A DNA stretch of 28,453 nucleotides from positions 1 to 28,453 of IMG/VR virus record IMGVR_UViG_3300009605_000100. One strand, written 5' to 3'. Shown here piece after piece: positions 1-7,176 of this stretch. How positions within the stretch are numbered: position 1 is the first letter of the stretch; each line of letters begins with the position of its first letter. Both the position numbers and the translations under genes were made by a program. The notes under the pieces were generated by a model. It was not told the origin of the DNA. It worked only from the letters and a program-made list of their open reading frames with translations, and searched no databases. The DNA comes from a virus.

Positions 1-578
1 ATAGAGGATGTTACACCCAAAACGGTGGAACAAATGCACCAGTATCGTTTTTTAATTGTTTATTTACAGACGGAAGCGTTGAAGCAATGGTGATTGGTAT
101 AGATGTTGACTTAGTAAACTCCACCCAAGAAGTTGCGTTTTTTAACGTTACCGAGTGTACCTTTTATGGGTTCAGCACTGATGCAGTCGCTATAAGGGAT
201 TTGTCAGGAAGTGCTGTGCCACATCAGATAAATATGATACAGAACAACATATTTTATGGCTCTTCAGCAACTAATGGTATAAACATTGAAGATGCGTCGA
301 TAAATACAGGAGTATTGGTTGTTGGTAATGCATACGGTGGAGTGACAAATCAAATAAATGGTGCTGGAACAAATTTACAAAATTTGGATGCAATCACACT
401 AACTGCTGACCCATTTGAAGACGGAGCAAATTTGGATTTCAGACTAAATGGTGCGGCAGGTGGTGGTGCATTATGCAAAGGAACTGCGTATCCAACAACC
501 TTTCAGGGAATAACTGGTGCTGCGGAAAGAAACGTCGGCTCACTACAACATACAAAAGAAAGCATTTCAGTTTTTTAA
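1..578 (+). CDS. Beta-helix-like virion protein, C-terminal part (5' truncated)
   Basis: The frame is open from the left edge, with no stop between position 3 and the ATG at 87, so this is the C-terminal part (about 191 residues) of a longer protein and the ATG is probably internal. The visible part has short strand-turn repeats rich in Asn, Gly, Val and Ile (for example NNIFYGSS and GVLVVGNAYGG). It ends with DPFEDGANLDFRLNG followed by a GGGALCKG turn. That pattern is typical of the last coils and cap of right-handed parallel beta-helix proteins. In phages such proteins are usually tail spikes, adhesins or baseplate-tip components. Its position just before a PAAR gene and the baseplate wedge genes fits a host-contact or puncturing role. 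No enzymatic residues can be assigned, and the exact family is unknown. Confidence 0.6.
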   Translation, partial: RGCYTQNGGTNAPVSFFNCLFTDGSVEAMVIGIDVDLVNSTQEVAFFNVTECTFYGFSTDAVAIRDLSGSAVPHQINMIQNNIFYGSSATNGINIEDASINTGVLVVGNAYGGVTNQINGAGTNLQNLDAITLTADPFEDGANLDFRLNGAAGGGALCKGTAYPTTFQGITGAAERNVGSLQHTKESISVF

Positions 579-607
579 TAATAAATAAAAGGGAGATATA
601 AAAAGAT

Positions 608-874
608 ATGGCAAGTCCTATTGCAAGGTTATGGAGAGATTCTGCTGGCGGCCCCATACTGTCGCCTGGCGCTAACAATGTATTTGCAAATGGGTTTCCA
701 GTATCATTGGGAGGTGATTTGGTACAAAAACATGGAAAAGACGAACATTCTGCTGCCACAATACTTACTAGGTCAAATAAGGTGTTTGCAAATAATGCAG
801 GAGTATGCAGAATGAATGATACAGCAACATGTGGACACAGCGTAATTTCAGACTCAAACGTATTTGCAGGGTAA
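608..874 (+). CDS. PAAR-domain baseplate tip protein (T4 gp5.4-like)
   Basis: A small 88-residue protein, about the size of T4 gp5.4 (97 residues). PAAR proteins form a cone that caps the central spike of contractile tails and type VI secretion needles, sharpening the tip that crosses the host envelope. Three PAAR-style repeats are visible: NNVFANGFPVSLGGD (23-37), NKVFANNAGVCRMND (57-71) and SNVFAG at the C-terminus. His42, His47, Cys67, Cys75 and His77 (in TCGHS) are candidate metal ligands; PAAR tips usually bind one Zn or Fe. A GGGAG at 591-595 lies upstream of the ATG. The neighbouring beta-helix and baseplate genes support the assignment. A 64-codon frame at 621-815 inside it is an out-of-frame shadow. 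Confidence 0.8.
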   Translation: MASPIARLWRDSAGGPILSPGANNVFANGFPVSLGGDLVQKHGKDEHSAATILTRSNKVFANNAGVCRMNDTATCGHSVISDSNVFAG

Positions 875-880
875 TATATT

Positions 881-1702
881 ATGACATATTCTCATACAAC
901 ATTTTCAACAATACTGACAAACCCTGATGGTACTACATCGGGTATTCCAATTAGTCATATGGAATTAACATCTGAAGAAAAAGATGTTATCAATCTTGCT
1001 TTTTCTGATGTTAGTCCATTTGTAAATCCACTTGCTGATGATATAAGCGTAAGTATTAGTAATATTAGTAAGTTACATTCATCAATTAATACTAGAAATA
1101 CTACGTCTGATGATGACTTATATGGTTTATGTGGCACTCTTCTAACTAATTTAACCACATTATCAAATAATTTAAATTTTACATCTGATGAACCCAATTT
1201 TTTAAATCATACTAATAGATTAAGTGGTACTAGTGGTGGCAAAACTTGGTTAAAAAATGATGGTGAATTATATGGGTTTACTGGATTGCAAGGTGTAGCA
1301 GGTGCATTTAATAGTGTACAGGAAGCAATGAAGGATGAAGGAGATCCTGTAGAAGACAATTATTCTATATTTTTTACCAGTATTTTGACTGCTGGCAAAA
1401 GTTTAATGTCTGATATTGTGGATTTTGCTAATGATGGAGATAGAATTAGTGGTATTACAATAAGTGAACTGTTACCAGAAGATATTAGTGGACTAGAAAC
1501 AGAATCAACTACGATGTCAACTGCAATAACTGATAATATTAATGCTGACAACACCCAATTATCATTTGCTGTGGATTATTTAAAGAAGTTTGGTCATGGA
1601 AACATGATCCTTGGTATGAGTAGAGACACTTATTTTGGTGGAGTGCTTCTTGATGACCTACAATCTGAAATCCTCGAATCTGAACTGGACGATATAAACT
1701 AA
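881..1702 (+). CDS. Unrecognised protein between the PAAR and baseplate genes
   Basis: This 273-residue protein matches no family I recognise. It is rich in Ser, Thr, Asn and Asp and acidic overall, with no signal peptide, membrane segment or enzyme motif. Heptad-like stretches, such as ISVSISNISKLHSSINTRN (near 55-75) and the Thr/Asn/Leu-rich segment around 85-100, could form helices. The C-terminus (ILESELDDIN) is acidic. It starts six bases after the PAAR stop and is followed after 12 bases by the membrane-protein gene, so it lies in the same operon. A structural or chaperone role in central spike or hub assembly is possible from position alone. The even codon use and clean length indicate a real gene. 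Confidence 0.65.
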   Translation: MTYSHTTFSTILTNPDGTTSGIPISHMELTSEEKDVINLAFSDVSPFVNPLADDISVSISNISKLHSSINTRNTTSDDDLYGLCGTLLTNLTTLSNNLNFTSDEPNFLNHTNRLSGTSGGKTWLKNDGELYGFTGLQGVAGAFNSVQEAMKDEGDPVEDNYSIFFTSILTAGKSLMSDIVDFANDGDRISGITISELLPEDISGLETESTTMSTAITDNINADNTQLSFAVDYLKKFGHGNMILGMSRDTYFGGVLLDDLQSEILESELDDIN

Positions 1703-1714
1703 CATAAATAAAAA

Positions 1715-2422
1715 ATGGAACTTTTATCTAAAATGACACTACTAGTAGAAACAACAGGAAATCGATACGGTGAGGTTGATATCCTAGGATCATGGGTAGA
1801 AGTTGGCATGGTAGTTGCCGCAATTTGTGTTGGTGTTTTTGTAACAGTACCTGCAATCAAAGCATTTTTAAAAAACAAAAAGAAAATCCATCCATGTTCT
1901 TTAAAATTTCGAAGCACCCATACACGAATTCATGAATTTTTAACAGAGTTAAGAGTTGTGCTTGGTGCTTGTCGTTCTGTGATATTACAATTTCATAATG
2001 GTGGTCAATTTTTAGATGGGTCATCTGTTAAAAAACTTTCTCTTACACATGAATCCTGTGTTGTTGGAGTGTCAGAATCAGTGAGTTTAAGACAAGATCT
2101 TTTAGCATCCAATTTTATTGATTTATTAGAACACATATCCAAAGACTCTCCCATAATAGAGTTGACATCAAATATTCCAGATTGTCATTTTAAAAGACAT
2201 CTAGAAGCGAATCATACACTGGTGTTTTCTTTAGTGCCAATAAAAGATATACGTGGCGTTTTGGTAACTGGTTGCCTTTTAATGGAGTGGTGCAATTGGG
2301 ACAACGCTGATGAAATAGATGACGATAAAATATTGATAGAAGTACCTAAATACACTAGATATATAGAAGGGCAATTGCATTCAGGACAGTCAGGAGGATA
2401 CTTAAAACAAAATGGAAAATAG
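1715..2422 (+). CDS. Membrane-anchored protein with GAF-like FHNGG segment
   Basis: A 235-residue protein. Residues about 27-49 (from WVEVGMVVAAICVG to PAIKA) form one clear hydrophobic membrane segment, followed by the basic stretch KNKKK (53-57). By the positive-inside rule this puts the C-terminal domain in the cytoplasm. Residues about 70-195 contain RSVILQFHNGGQF, a K.LSLTHE segment, and a late strand pair ending in GCLLMEW. I recognise this as the pattern of a GAF-like sensor fold seen in some phage and bacterial hypothetical proteins; the assignment is from memory and no ligand is known. The stop overlaps the start of the gp25 gene by 11 bases, implying translational coupling. A membrane sensor is unusual inside a baseplate operon. 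It could be a host-membrane effector expressed late, but no function is demonstrated. Confidence 0.6.
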   Translation: MELLSKMTLLVETTGNRYGEVDILGSWVEVGMVVAAICVGVFVTVPAIKAFLKNKKKIHPCSLKFRSTHTRIHEFLTELRVVLGACRSVILQFHNGGQFLDGSSVKKLSLTHESCVVGVSESVSLRQDLLASNFIDLLEHISKDSPIIELTSNIPDCHFKRHLEANHTLVFSLVPIKDIRGVLVTGCLLMEWCNWDNADEIDDDKILIEVPKYTRYIEGQLHSGQSGGYLKQNGK

Positions 2423-2795
2423 ATGGATAGATTTAGATTTGGACTTCACTGCTCATCCTACCACTGGTGATATAACAACATTAGAAGGTGTTGATGCTGT
2501 GAAAAGATCTGTACGAAATATTGTGCAATTTGCACGATATGAAAAACCATTTAACCCAGACTTTGATGGTGGTATTAGACAACTATTATTTGAACCACTA
2601 TCCGCAATAACAGCACTTCATATAAGACAAAATATTATATCTGCGATCAAGCAGTTTGAACCAAGGGCACAACTTTTAGAGGTTCAAGTGATGTCTGATG
2701 TTGATAAAAATGCATTTGCTATCAAAATATATTTTAGGGTCGTAAACATACCAGAATTGGTGGCATTAGACCTTACATTAGAGAGGTTAAGATAA
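2412..2795 (+). CDS. 25: Baseplate wedge protein gp25
   Basis: At 127 residues this is close to T4 gp25 (132). It is a small conserved wedge protein, related to type VI secretion TssE, that helps connect the wedge to the central hub and prime sheath polymerisation. The N-terminal half has the usual DLDFTAHPTTGDI strand followed by VDAVKRSVRNIVQF. The hallmark EPR motif (QFEPRAQLLEV, E83-P84-R85) and the C-terminal beta strands (FAIKIYFRVVN) are present. The start codon lies inside the end of the upstream membrane-protein gene, and the gp6 gene begins one base after the stop. The T4-like pairing 25-6 supports the call. Confidence 0.93.
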   Translation: MENRWIDLDLDFTAHPTTGDITTLEGVDAVKRSVRNIVQFARYEKPFNPDFDGGIRQLLFEPLSAITALHIRQNIISAIKQFEPRAQLLEVQVMSDVDKNAFAIKIYFRVVNIPELVALDLTLERLR

Positions 2796-2796
2796 C

Positions 2797-4632
2797 ATGG
2801 CTACTACTAACTCAAATTTAACTATTAACGATTTAGACTTTGACTCTATTAAAGCAAATTTAAAAAGTTATTTGTCAGGACAAACCGCTTTTGGAGATTA
2901 TAACTTTGAAGGTGCTGGTATGAATATTCTTTTGGATGTTCTTGCTTATAATACTCATTATGAAGCATTTTATAACAATATGATTGCTAATGAGATGTTT
3001 TTAGACAGTGCTGTAAACAGAGATAATGTAGTATCAATTGCAAAACATCTTGGTTATACCCCTACTTCAATGAGGGCATCATCAGCAACTGTTAACATTG
3101 TTCTGGGAAGTATAGTAGGTATTAGTGCGGGCGATTATCTTTCAATAGGTGGTGTTTTCGGGTCTGTTAAAGATGGTAGAAGCCACACGTTTATAAACAC
3201 AAACACCTCTACCATTGATCCAAACGCATCTAACGGTTATCATATTAATAATCTTGAGATTAAAGAGGGTAAGTTTGAATCAACTACATTTGTAAGAGAT
3301 TCTAAGCAGTCTGATCAAAAATTTATAATTCCAGCAGTTAATGTTGATACAAGTACACTCACCGTAAGAGTTCAAAATTCTGTTACTGATGATACTGGTT
3401 ATGGTGATAGTTGGACTCTTGCTTCTGATTATAATGTTATTACAGCAACCACAAAAACGTATTTTCTTCAAGAAGTAGAAAACAATAAATTTGAGGTATA
3501 TTTTGGTGATGATGTGGTGGGGAAAGAACCATCTGATGGAAATTTAATTATCCTGAACTATTTAACAACCAGTGGTAAACCCGCTAACGGTATTGGACAA
3601 AATGATGCAAGTGGAAACAGATCCTTTTCTTATGGGTCTGGAAATGAAGTAGTCGTGGTATCTGCTGCCGCTGGTGGTGCAGATAGGGAATCAATGAGAT
3701 CAATTAGACACTATGCACCTCTTGCATATCAATCTCAAGATAGAGCAGTAACAATAGATGATTATAAATCTATTCTCACTAAAGATTACCCTGACGTGGA
3801 ATCAATCAGTGTATGGGGTGGCGAAGATAACGATCCTCCTGAGTTCGGAAAAGTGATGATAGCATTTAAACCATCTACTGGAACAGTGGTTTCACAAGAA
3901 ACAAAAGACTCTATAACCAATACCTTAGTGGAAAATAAAAATATTGTTGGTATGCAAGCACAAATTGTTGATCCAAAATATCTCTATGTTAGAGTTAATA
4001 CTGAAATAAATTATAATTCTGATTCTTTATCGACAAGTGCAGAATCTTTAAAGAGCAGAGTTAAAAATACCATATTAGATTTTGGTGATGTTAACTTAGA
4101 AAAGTTTGAAAAAGGTCTTAGATATTCTAAGTTAATTAAAGACATTGATGATACCGATGTAGCAATACTAAGCAATGAAACTTCACTCAATATTGAATAC
4201 AGGTTGTATCCAGTAAGTGATCCAGTAAGTGCTTCTTATTCAGCCGATTTTATTAACCCAATATATCATCCACACGATGGACATGCTTCCGTACTGAGCA
4301 GTACTGCATTTAATTACACTGAGGCCTCAGACAATACTACAAGAGAAGCATATCTTGATGATGATGGATATGGAAAAGTTAGAACTTGGTATTGGGCTAG
4401 TGGTATTAAAACATACATTAATAAAAATATTGGAAGCATAGATTATACAAATGGTAAAGTATACCTCAATGGTATAACAATTAATTCAGTTGTTAATGAT
4501 AGTTTTATTAAACTTATAATTCAACCCGAAAACAAGGACATAGACAGTAAAAACGATACAATATTGGTATTAGACAGTAACGATTCTGGCTCTGTTACAT
4601 TAACAGTTACTCCTAGCACTTATTTAATCTAA
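2797..4632 (+). CDS. 6: Baseplate wedge protein gp6
   Basis: At 611 residues this is slightly shorter than T4 gp6 (660). gp6 dimers form the inner ring that joins baseplate wedges and are the counterpart of the J/TssF family. The N-terminus shows the conserved opening: LKSYLSGQTAFGDYNFEGAG, then MNILLDVLAYNTHYEAFYNN and NEMFLDSAVNRDNVVSIAKHLGYTP. Near residues 304-323 is the hallmark RHYAPLAYQSQDRAVTIDDY, and near 340-358 VWGGEDNDPPEFGKVMIAF. Both are strongly conserved in gp6. The C-terminal third is beta-rich and more variable. The gene starts one base after the gp25 stop, in the same operon. The length and motif order leave little doubt. Confidence 0.95.
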   Translation: MATTNSNLTINDLDFDSIKANLKSYLSGQTAFGDYNFEGAGMNILLDVLAYNTHYEAFYNNMIANEMFLDSAVNRDNVVSIAKHLGYTPTSMRASSATVNIVLGSIVGISAGDYLSIGGVFGSVKDGRSHTFINTNTSTIDPNASNGYHINNLEIKEGKFESTTFVRDSKQSDQKFIIPAVNVDTSTLTVRVQNSVTDDTGYGDSWTLASDYNVITATTKTYFLQEVENNKFEVYFGDDVVGKEPSDGNLIILNYLTTSGKPANGIGQNDASGNRSFSYGSGNEVVVVSAAAGGADRESMRSIRHYAPLAYQSQDRAVTIDDYKSILTKDYPDVESISVWGGEDNDPPEFGKVMIAFKPSTGTVVSQETKDSITNTLVENKNIVGMQAQIVDPKYLYVRVNTEINYNSDSLSTSAESLKSRVKNTILDFGDVNLEKFEKGLRYSKLIKDIDDTDVAILSNETSLNIEYRLYPVSDPVSASYSADFINPIYHPHDGHASVLSSTAFNYTEASDNTTREAYLDDDGYGKVRTWYWASGIKTYINKNIGSIDYTNGKVYLNGITINSVVNDSFIKLIIQPENKDIDSKNDTILVLDSNDSGSVTLTVTPSTYLI

Positions 4633-4651
4633 TAGTGAGATATAATATTAA

Positions 4652-7171
4652 ATGGCATTAGTTCCCCTCCATCTAGGTGTAGAAGGTATCACAATCAACG
4701 AGATCAGCCCACTTGCTGGGCCATCTGGTAGTGTTGATGATGGCGAGTCACATTTTATTAAAGACATTGTACCGGAGTTTGTTGCTACAGATCATCCATC
4801 ATTTGTGGAATTTTTAGCAGCATATTACGAATGGATGGAGATTCAGGATAATCCAAAATATGAATCATTAAAAATGTTAGATAGAAGAGATATTGATGAC
4901 ACTGTTGATGATTTTGTTACTTATTTTATGAAAGAATTTTTAAAGAATTTTCCAGAAACTTTCGCAAGCACAAACACTAGTAAGAGAAAATTGATTAAAA
5001 ATGTCAAAGACTTTTATAAGGCGAAAGGAACAGAAAAATCTTACAAACTCATATTTAGATTGTTATTTAATGAAACCCCAGAAATTGCATATCCAAGCAA
5101 GGATATCTTAAAGTTATCTTCTGCTAAGTGGAAAGAACCAATAGTATTAAAACTAACTAGAACAAATACTATATCTAATATTTTTGATATGTTAAGTAGA
5201 AAATTAGAACAACGGCATGCGATAACCAATGAAGTTACCGCGTATGGTTTTATAGAAAGTATATTGGCTTATGATATAAAAGGATATGAAGTACTGGAAG
5301 TTGAATTATCAGACATATTTGGAAATTTTCAATCAGAACAGAATGTTCAATGTGAATTAGCAGATGGCACCACAGTTTATGAATATGTTTATCCTACAGT
5401 AGCAAGCATAGCAGTGTTAGATGGTGCTAGCGGTTCTAGATATGCTGTCGGGGATTTAATAACTGTGTCTGGTAGCAGTCTGGGTGTTGATGCTCTTGCA
5501 CAGGTAACATTGGTTGGTTTGAGTGGAGAAATAAACAAAGTTGATATAGTTAATACAGGAATTAATTATAGATCTGTAGAAAGTCTTACTGCAACTATAG
5601 CATCTAATGGTGGAACAGGAAGTGGCGCTACATTGGGTGTTACTGGTGGTGGTGATGTACAAAAGAAAAGCGGTTATTGGTCTGGTAAAGACGGTCTTCT
5701 TAGTGCAACCAATAAAATGCAAGACAACGACTATTATCAAGCGTTTTCTTATGTTGTAAAATCTTCAAGAAATATAAAAGACTATGCAGACAAAATAAAA
5801 CGGATCATACACCCTGCAGGGTTTAAACTTTTCGGTCATGCACTTCTTAAAGAAATACTTACTGCGGGCGGTACACTTAGTCCATCAGTTAAAAAATACG
5901 AAATTCCAATGCCGGGTCATTATACACCCTATAGATTTACAACTGCTAGAAATCTGAGAGAAAACGGAACTGGTGGGTCTGGTGGTATGGACTTATATCC
6001 AGATGGGTATGGGTGGTCTGCTGGTTTAACTGGATTTATAGTAGGAGAAACTGCTAGCACCGTACACACTGTTCACGGTAAATCTGGCCCCTTGGGTGGC
6101 TCTACCCATATCGATGAAAGTAGAGGTTCTGGTGCTTCTCATGGTACTGCTGACTCTCAAGGACCAGGCGGTACACTGAATGGTCCACAGGGTTCACAAT
6201 TTAATGTAATAGGTGGTGAAGTTTCCGCAACTGCGGTAGATGCGATTGATACAACTGGCTACACCACCAGCGATGCGGACGCTTCGTTTACAATCTCAAT
6301 ACCAACATCGGCAGGTGGTCTAGGCGGCACGGCTGTTACAATTTTACTTGATGAAGACAAAGATGATGGTACTCAAGCATCGGCAGCGGCTAACACAATC
6401 ACAATTGGCACCTTTGACGCATCTGAAAACGATGACATGGTGGCAGATTTTATTATCAATGTTATTAATGGGGTGGCCGCTGGTCGCTTCATATATGCCT
6501 CGGAGGGAAATGGTCAAGCAGGCCACGACTTGGGTATTACTGCGAAACAAGGTTCAAGTGGTACTAAAATTACACTTACAATGGACCTAGAAGGTGAATC
6601 TGGTAATATTAGTGATGCACTGGCCAGTGCATCAGGCGTGGACATAGTTGATGAGGAAGACTTTACTGGTGGTGTAAATGCTCTTTCTGGTTGGGGTGAT
6701 GCAATATCATCTGGTGAAACTGGTGGTGGTTATTGGAACATATACCCGCATCCTAATTCTAGAAGCATAAGTTCAATACCATTTTCTAAAGGTTTTACGC
6801 AGGATAGACTTTATATAACAGATATTGAAGGTGTACTTAACCCTCCAAACATATCAGCAGGGTCTACACAAATTCATGTCAACGAATTTGTGGTTCAGAA
6901 AAATCCCCTATCTCAACTTGCTGTTGGTAAAATAACAGGAATATCATTTCTTGGTCCTCATGAATGGTATCTTACTGTAAATACAATTAGTGGTATGTTT
7001 TTACCATATAATCAAGATATGATAGGTGGCTCAGCAGGATTAATTGAAGGACAATCTCATGGTGCTACAGGTTATATAAATAAAATAGACTATAATGTAG
7101 GCACCACTAGCGGTGACAATGAATTCAATTTTGTTAATATTAAAGACTTCTTATTTGGTATAGAGAGATAA
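4652..7171 (+). CDS. Baseplate wedge protein in gp7 position, with inserted domain
   Basis: An 839-residue protein between gp6 and gp8, where T4 encodes the wedge initiator gp7 (1032 residues). Residues 35-145 are helical and contain DHPSFVEFLAAYYEWMEI and the KAKGTEKSYKLIFRLLFNE segment. I associate this N-terminus with virion baseplate proteins of marine T4-like phages. Residues 250-330 are a Gly/Val-rich beta region, and 360-400 (SSRNIKDYADKIKRIIHPAG) is another conserved helical block. Residues about 520-680 (roughly 6210-6690) form an Ala/Gly/Asp/Thr-rich domain of the adhesin-like type often embedded in phage structural proteins, with clearly higher GC than the flanks. It is probably an insertion. 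Homology to T4 gp7 is inferred from gene order more than sequence. No strong ribosome site is visible. Confidence 0.65.
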   Translation: MALVPLHLGVEGITINEISPLAGPSGSVDDGESHFIKDIVPEFVATDHPSFVEFLAAYYEWMEIQDNPKYESLKMLDRRDIDDTVDDFVTYFMKEFLKNFPETFASTNTSKRKLIKNVKDFYKAKGTEKSYKLIFRLLFNETPEIAYPSKDILKLSSAKWKEPIVLKLTRTNTISNIFDMLSRKLEQRHAITNEVTAYGFIESILAYDIKGYEVLEVELSDIFGNFQSEQNVQCELADGTTVYEYVYPTVASIAVLDGASGSRYAVGDLITVSGSSLGVDALAQVTLVGLSGEINKVDIVNTGINYRSVESLTATIASNGGTGSGATLGVTGGGDVQKKSGYWSGKDGLLSATNKMQDNDYYQAFSYVVKSSRNIKDYADKIKRIIHPAGFKLFGHALLKEILTAGGTLSPSVKKYEIPMPGHYTPYRFTTARNLRENGTGGSGGMDLYPDGYGWSAGLTGFIVGETASTVHTVHGKSGPLGGSTHIDESRGSGASHGTADSQGPGGTLNGPQGSQFNVIGGEVSATAVDAIDTTGYTTSDADASFTISIPTSAGGLGGTAVTILLDEDKDDGTQASAAANTITIGTFDASENDDMVADFIINVINGVAAGRFIYASEGNGQAGHDLGITAKQGSSGTKITLTMDLEGESGNISDALASASGVDIVDEEDFTGGVNALSGWGDAISSGETGGGYWNIYPHPNSRSISSIPFSKGFTQDRLYITDIEGVLNPPNISAGSTQIHVNEFVVQKNPLSQLAVGKITGISFLGPHEWYLTVNTISGMFLPYNQDMIGGSAGLIEGQSHGATGYINKIDYNVGTTSGDNEFNFVNIKDFLFGIER
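7075..7082 (+). promoter_or_regulatory. Candidate late-promoter box upstream of gp8
   Basis: An exact TATAAATA, the T4-type late -10 element, inside the 3' end of the gp7-position gene, about 95 bases before the gp8 start. Its in-gene location makes it less certain than the intergenic boxes. Confidence 0.35.
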
Positions 7172-7176
7172 CATTA

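Noticed and set aside
580-587. AATAAATA as a late-promoter box before the PAAR gene
   Set aside because: The first base is mismatched in a very AT-rich spacer. Many similar near-matches occur inside genes.
439-759. Minus-strand open frame of 106 codons spanning the beta-helix and PAAR genes
   Set aside because: It covers two well-supported + strand genes in the opposite direction and has no family resemblance.
1703-1710. CATAAATA as a late-promoter box before the membrane-protein gene
   Set aside because: It has one mismatch and lies only four bases before the ATG, so transcription would start at or past the start codon.
4641-4646. TATAAT as a sigma-70 type promoter before the gp7-position gene
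   Set aside because: There is no convincing -35 element upstream, and the background is AT-rich.
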